Shown here piece by piece: positions 1 to 8,939 of a stretch of 47,320 bases of DNA. The notes under the pieces were generated by a model that searched no databases, was not told where the DNA came from, and worked only from the letters and a program-made list of their open reading frames with translations. The position numbers and the translations under genes are program-made. Positions within the stretch are counted from its first letter, which is position 1; each line of letters starts with the position of its first letter. This DNA is from a bacterium (lineage in GTDB: Bacteria > Bacteroidota > Bacteroidia > NS11-12g > UBA9320). The stretch spans positions 1 to 47,320 of the forward strand of contig JAAEYY010000013.1 of the NCBI GenBank assembly GCA_018223105.1, read 5' to 3'.

Positions 1-3000
1 TAAACTACTCAACAACCACAAACCAAACGGCAAGTGGATGTGATTCAGTAGAAGTAAACGGTAACTGGTACTATGCTTCACAAACAGTAACTGATGATTT
101 ACAAACTTCAAATGGCTGTGACTCAACCGTAATCACTGAAGTAACAGTATATTACTCAGCAACTACAAACCAAACAGCAAGTGGATGTGATTCAGTAGAA
201 GTGAATGGAAACTGGTACTATGCTTCGCAAACAGTAACCGATGAGTTCCAGACATCAAATGGATGTGACTCAACCGTGATCACTGAGCTTACAATAAACT
301 ACTCAACAACCACAAACCAAACGGCAAGTGGATGTGATTCAGTAGAAGTGAACGGAAACTGGTACTATACTTCACAAACCGTAACGGATGAGTTCCAGAC
401 ATCAAATGGCTGTGATTCAACTGTGATTACTGAAGTGACTGTATATTACTCAGCAACTACCAACCAATCTGTTGAAGAATGCGATTCAGCATTAATCAAC
501 GGAAACTGGTACTACACTTCTCAGACTGTAACCGATGAGTTCCAAACATCAAACGGATGTGATTCATTAGTGATCACTGAACTAACTATTAACAACTCAG
601 TAACCACAAACCAAACTGCAAGCGGATGCGACTCAGTAGAAGTGAATGGTAACTGGTACTATACTTCACAAACTGTAACGGATGAGTTCTCAACTTCTAA
701 AGGATGTGACTCAACAGTAATTACAGAAGTGACAATTTATAACTCAGTAACAACCAACCAATCAGTTGAAGAATGCGATTCAGCATTAATCAATGGAAAC
801 TGGTATTATGCTTCACAAACTGTGACAGATGTACTTTCTACATCAAACGGCTGTGATAGCACAGTAATCACTGAGTTAACTGTAAACTACTCAGCAACCA
901 CGAACCAAACTGCAAGTGGATGTGATTCAGTAGAGGTGAACAGTAACTGGTACTATACTTCACAAACAGTTACGGATGAGTTCCAAACTTCAAATGGCTG
1001 TGACTCAACAGTAATCACAGAAGTGACAGTTTATTACTCAGTAACAACCAACCAATCTGTTGAAGAGTGCGATTCAGCATTAATCAACGGAAACTGGTAC
1101 TACGCTTCTCAGACTGTAACTGATGAGTTCCAAACATCAAACGGATGTGATTCATTAGTGATCACTGAACTAACTATTAACAACTCAGTAACCACAAACC
1201 AAACTGCAAGCGGATGCGACTCAGTAGAAGTGAATGGTAACTGGTACTATACTTCACAAACTGTAACGGATGAGTTCTCAACTTCTAACGGATGTGACTC
1301 AACAGTAATTACAGAAGTGACAGTTTATAACTCAGTAACTACCAACCAGTCTGTTGAAGAATGCGATTCAGCATTAATCAATGGAAACTGGTACTACGCT
1401 TCACAAACAGTGACTGATGTACTTTCTACATCAAACGGATGTGATAGCACGGTAATTACCGAGTTAACTATTAATAACTCAGTAACGGTGAATCAAACAG
1501 CTAGCGGATGTGATTCTGCAATGGTGAATGGTAACTGGTACTACAGTTCACAAACTGTAACTGATGAATTCCAAACAATCAATGGATGTGACTCAACTGT
1601 AATCACTACCTTAACAATTACAACTTCTGCTACGGTAGAAGCCGGTAACGATATCTCAGTTTGTGCAGACGAAGTAGTTGTAACATTAGATGGATCAATT
1701 GGAGGTGGAGCAAGCTCTGCTACCTGGACCGGTGGAAACGGATCTTTCAATCCTAGCAACACTACTCTAGATGCAGTTTATACTCCATCAGCTGCTGAAA
1801 TTGCTGCAGGATATGTTGTATTGACTCTAACTACCGACAATCCACAAGGTGATTGCCAAGCAGTGAGTGACTCTATGACAATCTTTATCAATGCACTACC
1901 AACAGTAACACTTGATTCGTTTGACTATGCATGTTCTACAGATGATACTTTATATCTAAGCGGAGCGTCTCCGGCAGGAGGTTACTTCAGCGGGTATGCA
2001 GTTGATTCTACAAATGGAATATTCTTCCCGGATAGTGCGGGTGTTGGATACCACATGATTACATATACTTATGTTGATAGTAATGGATGTACAAGTTCAG
2101 ACTCTCAACTGATTGAAGTTAAAGCATGTGGAGCAGCATACTGTAGTTATACTCCTGGATTCTGGGGTAACTCAAATGGTACAGTAGGATGTGGAACAGA
2201 AACAACCGGTGAAGTTCTTTCAGATATATTAAATGGTGATTCTGTAGTTCTTGGAGAATACGCAGAAAGCTGTACTAATAAATGGAGATCATTTACATTG
2301 TATCATAAAGACACAAATAATATCTTCAGTTTCCTTCCTGCAGGTGGACAAGCAAACCCACTTACTCCGGTAACTACTTCATGTACAGGAAATGCTTGGG
2401 AAACGATGTACAACTCTAAGTTTGTTGGAACTACAATTACACCTGCTGTAAGCAAGAATGTTTTGATTGGTCATACCATGGCATTGTCTTTCAATGTTAA
2501 GCATGATACCGCACTTGGTCATCTTGTAATTGTGGGAGACACTCTACATACTGCGGAAAGCCAAGATTGTGGTGCGAACAGAAACATTCCGGTAGGAAAT
2601 ACAGACTTGTTTGCTATCCCAACTTCGATCAGAGAGTACTTCGGTGGTTCGTATACTGTTCAGGATCTATTAGATTTAGCTAACCAATATCTTTCTGGTA
2701 GATATACTCCATCTGGATCTGATCCAAGCAAGAGTGATATTACATCGGCTCTAACTGCGATCAACGAAGGGTTTGATGAATGTAGAGTATTGGTGGATCA
2801 AACAATTGTTCCTTCTACTACCAATAAAGTTACAGCATCAATTGACAATCTTGATAACGATATCGAGCCTACATTAAATGCTTATCCTAATCCTTTCAGC
2901 GATCATATTGATCTAGATCTTTATACTCCTGAAGGAGGTGTTGCTACCGTAACTATTGTAGATGCGGTTGGTAAAACTGTAAGTATGACAACACATAAAA

Positions 3001-3122
3001 TGTACACAGGTACTAATAATTTCACATTAACAGCTCATGACTTACCAGCTGGTGTGTATGTAGTAAATGTTGAGATCAACGGCGTATTCATGAGAGTGAA
3101 AATGTTGAAGGCACATCATTAA
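1..3122 (+). CDS. Giant CDS-repeat surface protein with T9SS sorting domain (5'-truncated)
   Basis: The frame is open from the left edge (codons in phase with position 3), so the start and signal peptide lie outside the window; about 1,039 residues remain. The first ~540 residues are 11 tandem 49-residue units, each with two Cys in CDS motifs (C-X25-C, then X22 to the next Cys) and a conserved NGNWYY core. An Ig-like stretch follows (around TLDAVYTPSAAEIAAGY), then a domain starting CSYTPGFWGNSNG (about 2140-2810) that I recognise only as recurring in Bacteroidota exoproteins. The last ~80 residues, with the NAYPNPFS core, form a T9SS type A sorting domain. The protein is therefore probably exported across the outer membrane and anchored or released at the surface, perhaps as an adhesin; that role is inferred. 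It lies upstream of two LamG genes that carry the same CDS module. Confidence 0.85.
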   Translation, partial: NYSTTTNQTASGCDSVEVNGNWYYASQTVTDDLQTSNGCDSTVITEVTVYYSATTNQTASGCDSVEVNGNWYYASQTVTDEFQTSNGCDSTVITELTINYSTTTNQTASGCDSVEVNGNWYYTSQTVTDEFQTSNGCDSTVITEVTVYYSATTNQSVEECDSALINGNWYYTSQTVTDEFQTSNGCDSLVITELTINNSVTTNQTASGCDSVEVNGNWYYTSQTVTDEFSTSKGCDSTVITEVTIYNSVTTNQSVEECDSALINGNWYYASQTVTDVLSTSNGCDSTVITELTVNYSATTNQTASGCDSVEVNSNWYYTSQTVTDEFQTSNGCDSTVITEVTVYYSVTTNQSVEECDSALINGNWYYASQTVTDEFQTSNGCDSLVITELTINNSVTTNQTASGCDSVEVNGNWYYTSQTVTDEFSTSNGCDSTVITEVTVYNSVTTNQSVEECDSALINGNWYYASQTVTDVLSTSNGCDSTVITELTINNSVTVNQTASGCDSAMVNGNWYYSSQTVTDEFQTINGCDSTVITTLTITTSATVEAGNDISVCADEVVVTLDGSIGGGASSATWTGGNGSFNPSNTTLDAVYTPSAAEIAAGYVVLTLTTDNPQGDCQAVSDSMTIFINALPTVTLDSFDYACSTDDTLYLSGASPAGGYFSGYAVDSTNGIFFPDSAGVGYHMITYTYVDSNGCTSSDSQLIEVKACGAAYCSYTPGFWGNSNGTVGCGTETTGEVLSDILNGDSVVLGEYAESCTNKWRSFTLYHKDTNNIFSFLPAGGQANPLTPVTTSCTGNAWETMYNSKFVGTTITPAVSKNVLIGHTMALSFNVKHDTALGHLVIVGDTLHTAESQDCGANRNIPVGNTDLFAIPTSIREYFGGSYTVQDLLDLANQYLSGRYTPSGSDPSKSDITSALTAINEGFDECRVLVDQTIVPSTTNKVTASIDNLDNDIEPTLNAYPNPFSDHIDLDLYTPEGGVATVTIVDAVGKTVSMTTHKMYTGTNNFTLTAHDLPAGVYVVNVEINGVFMRVKMLKAHH
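15..1631 (+). repeat. Eleven tandem 147-bp coding repeats
   Basis: The unit boundaries (TTNQ/TVNQ codons) recur every 147 bp from 15 to 1631. Units alternate between a TASGCDSVEVN type and a SVEECDSALIN type from unit 3 on. A higher-order period of four units (588 bp) is visible: units 3-6 (309-896) match units 7-10 (897-1484). Positions 534-700 are identical to 1122-1288 by eye. This points to expansion by unequal recombination of four-unit blocks. The array may continue to the left of the window. Confidence 0.95.
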
Positions 3123-3144
3123 TACAACGCACAGTGAACTTAGG

Positions 3145-3177
3145 AAAGGGGGAGACGCAAGTTTCTCCCTTTTTTTA
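3145..3177 (+). terminator. Rho-independent terminator after the repeat gene
   Basis: A GGGGAGA / TCTCCC stem with a short loop is followed by a run of seven or more T, starting about 23 bp after the stop codon. It separates the giant repeat gene from the downstream LamG gene. Confidence 0.8.
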
Positions 3178-3204
3178 TGACATAGATTTATGATGAGTAA
3201 GTTC

Positions 3205-3212
3205 TATATTTG
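3205..3212 (+). promoter_or_regulatory. Bacteroidota -7 box (TATATTTG)
   Basis: The octamer matches the TAnnTTTG consensus and lies 15 bp before the ATG at 3228. The paralogous gene has the same octamer at 5466-5473 in the same relative position. No clear -33 TTG is visible, so the call rests on the -7 box and its conservation. Confidence 0.55.
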
Positions 3213-3227
3213 GGAAAACCTATCACT

Positions 3228-5366
3228 ATGAAATCACTTCTACCTGTTATTACTCTGGCTTTCTTATTATTAATTTCACCGAAGTCCTTTTCACAAAATG
3301 CATTGATATTCGATGGCACCAATGACGGTGTGAATTGTGGGACAGATACTGCATTTAATTTCGGAGGAACCGCTGTTACTCTTGAAGCTTGGATTTATGC
3401 TACTTCCTGGAGTTCTAGTGCAACCGGGTATATTGTAGGTAAAGATGATAGGGGAGGGCCTGACCAAGGATGGAGACTGAGAGCCGGCGACGGAGGTAAA
3501 GTTGCTTTCGGGATTGCATCAGGATTAAAAGGTGCCGGATGGATTGAGCTTGTTACTAGCTCCGTTTTAAGTACCAGTACATGGCATCATGTTGCAGCTA
3601 CATACGATGGTTCGAAAATGCGAATTTATGTCGATGGCGCATGTGTAGATTCCACAACCTCAAATATTGCTATCGGAGTAAATACTAATACTCCGGTTAC
3701 CATTGGTTATCACCCAAGCGCCGGGGAGTATTGGCAAGGAAAAATAGATGAAGTTAGAGTGTGGAAGACTGTTCGCACTGAAGCTCAAATCGATGATAAT
3801 AAAGATGAGGAATTTTGTGGACCTCAGTATCGTCTTCAAGCGTATTACAAGTTTGATGAAGGTAATGCAAACTCAAATAATTCAGGATTAAATACCGCCG
3901 GAGATTTTTCCGGCCGAAATAATACTGCTAATTTGAATGGATTTGCCTTAAATGGATCAACGTCAAATTGGACCATAGGTAAGAATCTAGCTCAGGATGC
4001 AAATTACTATTACGATACAATTGCTTCTTGTAGTAATTTCTTCGATCCTGAAACCGGAGTGTTTTATACTTCAAGTGGCACTTATATAGATACTACAGTT
4101 TCACATTGGGGCTGTGATTCAGTAATTGTAAAAAACATCTCGATCAATTCAAGTCCGGGAGAAACTATCAACGCAACAGTCTGCGATAGCTTTATATCAC
4201 CCAATGGTTCTATTTATAGAAAGAGCGGGAAATACTACAATGCATTTCAAAATCAGTTTGGTTGCGATAGCATCGTTACAATTAACCTTACGGTAGGAGC
4301 AGATACAGGGCACATTACAGAGACAGTATGTAAAGAGTTTACCGTACCTAGTGGAAATCATACTTACTCTGCTACCGGAATTTACTACGACACGCTTGTG
4401 AGCTACTTAAGTTGTGATTCAATTATCGAGATTGATTTAACGGTTCTAGGTCCAACTACCGGAACAGAACAACTTAACATGTGCGACTCGGTTATTAGTC
4501 CAAGTGGAACCGAATGGTATTATAGCGAAGGGACCTATGAGGATGTAATGATGAATTCTTTGGGTTGTGATAGCCTTATCGAAGTTGATGTAATAGATGT
4601 GATAACATTTGAGAGTTTAGCACCTCAAACTTGCTATGAATATGCATCTCCAAGCGGTAAAGTCTGGACACAATCCGGAGTATACCTTGATACTGTATAT
4701 AATAGTCAATGTTACACGGTTTATGAGGTAGACTTAGACATTATAGAAGCCACAGAAGAGAACATAGAGCTAAATGGTTGTAGACAAGTTGAATCACCGG
4801 TTAGCGGAGCAATTTGGACGGAATCCGGGATGTACTACGATACCATAGCCAATGCTGCAGGATGCGATAGTTTAATTACGATGGACGTTACAGTAACTCA
4901 CGTTAATGTAGATGTTCAAACCAATACAAGGGAACTCACCGCATTAAGTACAAGCGGATCGTATCAGTGGTTGGATTGTGAAGATTCTTATGCCGAGATT
5001 GCCGGCGCAGATCAACAAGTTTATACAAGTGATAATAGCGGCATATTTGCGGTTGAAGTTGAAGAGAATTTTTGCCTTGATACCTCTGAATGCTTTACCA
5101 TAAAAGGTGCCTCAATTCAAAATTTAGAAGCATCGAAAGCATGGGTGAGTCCAAACCCTTCAAGCACCGAATTTGAAATTGAGTATTTGTTCAATTCAGG
5201 ATCAGTTCAGGTTGAAGTGTACGACTTTACCGGAAAGCAAATCTATTCGGAGCAGTATATGTCCGGAGATGTAATTCACATAACTCACGATTGGACTCCG
5301 GGTTCATATTATATCAGCATCATCAATAATAATGAGCGATATACTCAACTACTGATTGTTCAGTAA
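3228..5366 (+). CDS. LamG-domain CDS-repeat surface protein, T9SS cargo (copy A)
   Basis: A secreted protein of 712 residues. I chose the ATG at 3228, not the upstream TTG at 3210, because it starts a clean signal peptide (MKSLLPVITLAFLLL, cut near SFSQ). Residues ~24-260 are a LamG/concanavalin A-like domain (ALIFDGTNDGVNCG; TWHHVAATYDG; GKIDEVRVW), a fold that binds glycans or proteins. Residues ~270-620 hold six CDS-type repeats with paired cysteines, related to the module in the upstream gene. The C-terminus (WVSPNPSS core, ending LLIVQ) is a T9SS type A sorting domain. The likely role is surface attachment or polysaccharide binding (inferred). It is one half of a tandem pair with the gene at 5490: both are 712 residues, with a period of exactly 2262 bp. 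Confidence 0.85.
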   Translation: MKSLLPVITLAFLLLISPKSFSQNALIFDGTNDGVNCGTDTAFNFGGTAVTLEAWIYATSWSSSATGYIVGKDDRGGPDQGWRLRAGDGGKVAFGIASGLKGAGWIELVTSSVLSTSTWHHVAATYDGSKMRIYVDGACVDSTTSNIAIGVNTNTPVTIGYHPSAGEYWQGKIDEVRVWKTVRTEAQIDDNKDEEFCGPQYRLQAYYKFDEGNANSNNSGLNTAGDFSGRNNTANLNGFALNGSTSNWTIGKNLAQDANYYYDTIASCSNFFDPETGVFYTSSGTYIDTTVSHWGCDSVIVKNISINSSPGETINATVCDSFISPNGSIYRKSGKYYNAFQNQFGCDSIVTINLTVGADTGHITETVCKEFTVPSGNHTYSATGIYYDTLVSYLSCDSIIEIDLTVLGPTTGTEQLNMCDSVISPSGTEWYYSEGTYEDVMMNSLGCDSLIEVDVIDVITFESLAPQTCYEYASPSGKVWTQSGVYLDTVYNSQCYTVYEVDLDIIEATEENIELNGCRQVESPVSGAIWTESGMYYDTIANAAGCDSLITMDVTVTHVNVDVQTNTRELTALSTSGSYQWLDCEDSYAEIAGADQQVYTSDNSGIFAVEVEENFCLDTSECFTIKGASIQNLEASKAWVSPNPSSTEFEIEYLFNSGSVQVEVYDFTGKQIYSEQYMSGDVIHITHDWTPGSYYISIINNNERYTQLLIVQ
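4604..5165 (+). repeat. 562-bp direct repeat, copy 1
   Basis: Read base by base, this stretch is identical to 6866-7427, at an offset of 2262 bp. It encodes CDS repeats 5-6 and the start of the T9SS linker. The flanking sequences show scattered differences, and the 5' halves of the two genes are strongly diverged. Confidence 0.95.
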
Positions 5367-5387
5367 AGAATAAAAAATAAAAATATT

Positions 5388-5424
5388 AAGAAGTCCGGAT
5401 TTAGGTTCGGACTTCTTTTGTTTT
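5388..5424 (+). terminator. Rho-independent terminator after LamG copy A
   Basis: Ten-base arms AAGAAGTCCG / CGGACTTCTT with a ten-base loop are followed by a T-rich tail. It lies about 20 bp after the stop codon and implies that the two LamG genes are transcribed separately. Confidence 0.85.
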
Positions 5425-5465
5425 GGGCCCCTTCACTTGTTAGCCTTATATCACTGAAATAGCCT

Positions 5466-5473
5466 TATATTTG
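5466..5473 (+). promoter_or_regulatory. Bacteroidota -7 box (TATATTTG)
   Basis: TAnnTTTG match 16 bp before the ATG at 5490, in the same relative position as the box of copy A. An 11-bp direct repeat, TAGCCTTATAT, occurs at 5441-5451 and 5460-5470; the second copy overlaps the box. A TTG lies at 5437-5439, but its 26-bp spacing is longer than usual. Confidence 0.55.
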
Positions 5474-5489
5474 GTTAAACCTTATTCTT

Positions 5490-7628
5490 ATGAAACGCGC
5501 TTTATTCTTAGTACAGCTTCTTTTTATCTTTTGCTTTAGCTCCAAAGCACAAAACGCATTAATTTTTGACGGTAATAATGATGAAGTAAACTGCGGATCA
5601 GACACTGCTGTCAGTTTTGGTGATAAGGCAATTACAGTAGAAGCATGGGTTTATGCAACTGCCTGGAAGACCAATATTTATAATGGGACAATTGTACTTA
5701 AAGAAGATAACAATACTAACGTTAATAGCGGTTGGATGTTACGAGCGGGTAATGGGGGAAGATTAGGGTTTGGAATGGGCCCCGGAGGTGGAGGATCTTG
5801 GTCAGAGGTCAATACTTCTTCAGCCGTACTTTCATTAAACACTTGGCACCATGTAGCTGCAACTTATGATGGAGCAATGATGAGATTATATGTAGATGGA
5901 AACTATATAGACTCAGCTGCTAGTACCATCTCTATCGGGGTGAATTCAGTTCCGGTTACAATAGGGTATCACCCAGCGTATGGTGATCGCTATTGGCAAG
6001 GAAAAATTGATGAAGTAAGACTGTGGAAGAGGGTTTTATCACAGTCAGAAATCCAAGCCGGTATGAACGATGAATTTTGCGGACCACAATATCGCTTACA
6101 AGCATACTATAAATTTGATAGAGGAATCCCAAATTCAAATAATACAGGTTTAAATACTGCTCTAGATTATTCCGGAAGAAACAATACCGCAAGTCTGAGT
6201 GGTTTTTCTTTAACCGGCACAACTTCTAATTGGACGAGAGGCGCTAATTTATCTCAAGATGCAAGCTATGCCTATGACACTATCAAAACGTGTAGCCCTT
6301 TTTATGATCCGGTAGCCAATGTTTTTTACAATACTTCCGGCATTTATACTGATACTACTATCTCATTTTGGGGCTGTGATTCAGTAATTGTAAAAGATAT
6401 CACGATAAACTCAAATACGCGAGACACAATTGTGGCTGCTGTTTGTGATAGTTTCATCTCACCCAAAGGAATAATTTATAGAAAGTCGGGTACGTATTAC
6501 AATATCTTAAAAAACCGCTTTGACTGTGATAGTGTTATTACCATCTACTTGAAAGTAGGAGCAGATACAACGCATATTTCGGAATTGGTATGTGAACAAT
6601 ATACAGTTCCTAGTGGAAACCGAACCTATTATCAAACCGGAATATACTACGACACCCTTGTGAGTTATTTAAGTTGTGATTCAATTATCGAGATTGATCT
6701 AACGGTTCTAGGTCCAACTACCGGAACTGAGCAACTTAACATGTGCGACTCGGTTATTAGTCCGAGTGGAACCGAATGGTATTATAGCGAAGGGACCTAT
6801 GAGGATGTAGTGATGAATTCTTTGGGTTGTGATAGCCTTATTGAGGTTGATGTAATAGATGTGAAAACATTTGAGAGTTTAGCACCTCAAACTTGCTATG
6901 AATATGCATCTCCAAGCGGTAAAGTCTGGACACAATCCGGAGTATACCTTGATACTGTATATAATAGTCAATGTTACACGGTTTATGAGGTAGACTTAGA
7001 CATTATAGAAGCCACAGAAGAGAACATAGAGCTAAATGGTTGTAGACAAGTTGAATCACCGGTTAGCGGAGCAATTTGGACGGAATCCGGGATGTACTAC
7101 GATACCATAGCCAATGCTGCAGGATGCGATAGTTTAATTACGATGGACGTTACAGTAACTCACGTTAATGTAGATGTTCAAACCAATACAAGGGAACTCA
7201 CCGCATTAAGTACAAGCGGATCGTATCAGTGGTTGGATTGTGAAGATTCTTATGCCGAGATTGCCGGCGCAGATCAACAAGTTTATACAAGTGATAATAG
7301 CGGCATATTTGCGGTTGAAGTTGAAGAGAATTTTTGCCTTGATACCTCTGAATGCTTTACCATAAAAGGTGCCTCAATTCAAAATTTAGAAGCATCGAAA
7401 GCATGGGTGAGTCCAAACCCTTCAAGCTCGGAATTTGAAATTGAATATTTGTTCAATTCAGGCTCAGTTCAAGTTGAAGTGTACGACTTAACCGGAAAGC
7501 AAATCTATTCGAAGCAGTATATGTCGGGAGATATAATTCACATACGTCACAATTGGACTCCCGGTTCATATTACATCAGCATCATCAATAATAATGAGCG
7601 ATACTCTCAACTATTGATTATACAATAA
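5490..7628 (+). CDS. LamG-domain CDS-repeat surface protein, T9SS cargo (copy B)
   Basis: A paralogue of the preceding gene, also 712 residues. It has a signal peptide (MKRALFLVQLLFIFCFSSKA), a LamG domain (ALIFDGNNDEVNCG; TWHHVAATYDG; GKIDEVRLW), six cysteine-paired CDS repeats and a T9SS type A sorting domain (WVSPNPSS, ending LLIIQ). The LamG half has many substitutions and compensating indels relative to copy A. From repeat 3 onward the DNA is nearly identical, with 562 bp fully identical, which suggests gene conversion or strong selection on the stalk and sorting region. Divergent LamG heads on a common stalk could give different binding specificities (inference). Its 3' end overlaps the convergent gene at 7611 by 18 bp. 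Confidence 0.85.
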   Translation: MKRALFLVQLLFIFCFSSKAQNALIFDGNNDEVNCGSDTAVSFGDKAITVEAWVYATAWKTNIYNGTIVLKEDNNTNVNSGWMLRAGNGGRLGFGMGPGGGGSWSEVNTSSAVLSLNTWHHVAATYDGAMMRLYVDGNYIDSAASTISIGVNSVPVTIGYHPAYGDRYWQGKIDEVRLWKRVLSQSEIQAGMNDEFCGPQYRLQAYYKFDRGIPNSNNTGLNTALDYSGRNNTASLSGFSLTGTTSNWTRGANLSQDASYAYDTIKTCSPFYDPVANVFYNTSGIYTDTTISFWGCDSVIVKDITINSNTRDTIVAAVCDSFISPKGIIYRKSGTYYNILKNRFDCDSVITIYLKVGADTTHISELVCEQYTVPSGNRTYYQTGIYYDTLVSYLSCDSIIEIDLTVLGPTTGTEQLNMCDSVISPSGTEWYYSEGTYEDVVMNSLGCDSLIEVDVIDVKTFESLAPQTCYEYASPSGKVWTQSGVYLDTVYNSQCYTVYEVDLDIIEATEENIELNGCRQVESPVSGAIWTESGMYYDTIANAAGCDSLITMDVTVTHVNVDVQTNTRELTALSTSGSYQWLDCEDSYAEIAGADQQVYTSDNSGIFAVEVEENFCLDTSECFTIKGASIQNLEASKAWVSPNPSSSEFEIEYLFNSGSVQVEVYDLTGKQIYSKQYMSGDIIHIRHNWTPGSYYISIINNNERYSQLLIIQ
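6866..7427 (+). repeat. 562-bp direct repeat, copy 2
   Basis: Identical to 4604-5165 with no mismatch by eye, including all synonymous sites. See the entry for copy 1. Confidence 0.95.
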
Positions 7629-8102
7629 ATCTGAGTCACTGCTAGGCTCCTGCAATAAGTTTCTTTTGGGATTAAAGAGACCCCAAGGGTCTTCTCTTCT
7701 TGGAGCAGAGTCAAATGTTCTGATCCAATCTTTATAAAGGGATCTAAATTCTTCGAGAGATTGAACGAGCTTGTTGTGGTAGTTGGAGGGTTTTATCCCG
7801 AACATGGTCAGTGTTTTAGATTGCAGTAAAATGTTTTGAGCTGCCTGTCGAACTAGGACAGCACATTCGAGTTTTTCATCGTAAAAAGCAGAACCGGTAG
7901 AAGATGCAATTTTAGTTGGAAGTACAATTGCGTCGTCTAGCAGAAACTGTTTGATATATAAAATACGTTCGTCAGTAGCCTGAATTACATGAGTATACTC
8001 CAATACAAAATTGGCAATTTCTGTGGCTTTAATGAAAATTGCTCTTTCTTCAGGTGTCGAGCCGGATTCTCCAAGAGAGTCGAGTAGTTGTTTTGAATTC
8101 AT
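7611..8102 (-). CDS. Hypothetical protein, 163 residues
   Basis: I do not recognise a family. The product is soluble-looking and mostly helical, with no signal peptide, membrane segment or metal-binding motif that I can see. The middle (residues ~60-120) is rich in Leu and Gln helices, and the C-terminus is polar and probably disordered (EPSSDSDLLYNQ). The ATG at 8102 is the first start in the frame. The gene is convergent with LamG copy B and overlaps it by 18 bp, so its last six codons are antisense to the LamG 3' end. An open frame of this length with ordinary amino-acid composition supports a real gene, but coding status is not certain. Confidence 0.6.
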   Translation of the reverse strand: MNSKQLLDSLGESGSTPEERAIFIKATEIANFVLEYTHVIQATDERILYIKQFLLDDAIVLPTKIASSTGSAFYDEKLECAVLVRQAAQNILLQSKTLTMFGIKPSNYHNKLVQSLEEFRSLYKDWIRTFDSAPRREDPWGLFNPKRNLLQEPSSDSDLLYNQ

Positions 8103-8423
8103 CTATTGACAAGAAACAATGAAAAACTTATCTTATTAAAAATAAAAGCTAAACGTGTAAAGGTTTCTTAGGAACGTAGCAGCTTGAAATAGAACTCAGC
8201 GTTTAGTTCAGCATTTCCTTCATAGATTTCCGATGATTATTTCTTGATAGTAGTATCATTCCACTAGGGGGCCTCCACCTCCTCCCCAAAAGTAATATAG
8301 GGCTTGATTCATTCCCATAAAAACCCAAGTTCTTTAACGAGGCTATCCATTGCATGTGCATGCGGAAAAGCCCGATAAATTTGATAAAAGCGATTATATT
8401 TCCTTTCTTTGGTACAGCCCATT
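8103..8423. other. Intergenic region, no gene recognised
   Basis: About 320 bp between divergent genes. It holds a GC-rich patch (8270-8286) in otherwise AT-rich DNA. On the minus strand a 23-codon stop-to-stop stretch (8168-8236) reads like the end of a protein, but no start or upstream domain goes with it. It could be decayed coding sequence; nothing firmer can be said. Confidence 0.4.
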
Positions 8424-8939
8424 ATGAGAACCTATTATTTAACCCTCACTTTAATTACTTTTCCCCTTTTAGGCATTTTTTCTTGCTCAGAACAGCCTAC
8501 CAATCCGAATAAAGATCACAATGTTCTATTTAAGTCTTATTTCAGCTGTAAAATTGATGGAGTAGAATTTAAGCCTGATATGATACTTGCATTTCGAAAT
8601 CCTAATAATCAGCCAAGAAATATGGTAATAACCGGTACTGATGGTTTTAATGCTCCCATGCTTCAGTTTGTGATCTCTGAAAGCGCGGTACTGTTTGAGC
8701 CTGGAATGCAGGTGATCTGCGATCAAAGCACATTTCCTTCACACTATTCTAGTTACAGAATGGACAGTATATTTCATCTAACTGCGTACCAAAACGTTGA
8801 AATGAAGGTGGTATTTTCTGAGATCAACTATGAGAATGACGGTTTGGCCCAAGCAAGGTTTACTGGAACCCTATCAGATAGTAAAGGAAAGATAATAAAA
8901 GTTACTGATGGTAGATTTAGGGTGTTTTTTCAAAGCTAG
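8424..8939 (+). CDS. Putative lipoprotein, 171 residues
   Basis: The ATG at 8424 is preferred over the in-frame TTG at 8409 because it begins a type II signal peptide: MRTYYLTLTLITFPLLGIFS followed by the lipidation Cys (residue 21). The mature part starts SEQPTNPNKD and then has a pattern seen in many Bacteroidota lipoproteins (F.CKIDGVEFKP), consistent with a small beta-rich periplasmic or outer-membrane domain. The function is unknown. The stop codon overlaps the convergent downstream gene in the tetranucleotide CTAG. Confidence 0.75.
   Translation: MRTYYLTLTLITFPLLGIFSCSEQPTNPNKDHNVLFKSYFSCKIDGVEFKPDMILAFRNPNNQPRNMVITGTDGFNAPMLQFVISESAVLFEPGMQVICDQSTFPSHYSSYRMDSIFHLTAYQNVEMKVVFSEINYENDGLAQARFTGTLSDSKGKIIKVTDGRFRVFFQS

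Noticed and set aside
15..1631. Regular repeats that could suggest a CRISPR array
   Set aside because: The period is 147 bp, every unit is in frame with coding sequence, and there are no unique spacers. It is a protein repeat.
1541..1762. Minus-strand reading frame inside the repeat protein gene
   Set aside because: It is antisense to well-defined repeat and Ig-like codons and has no family pattern.
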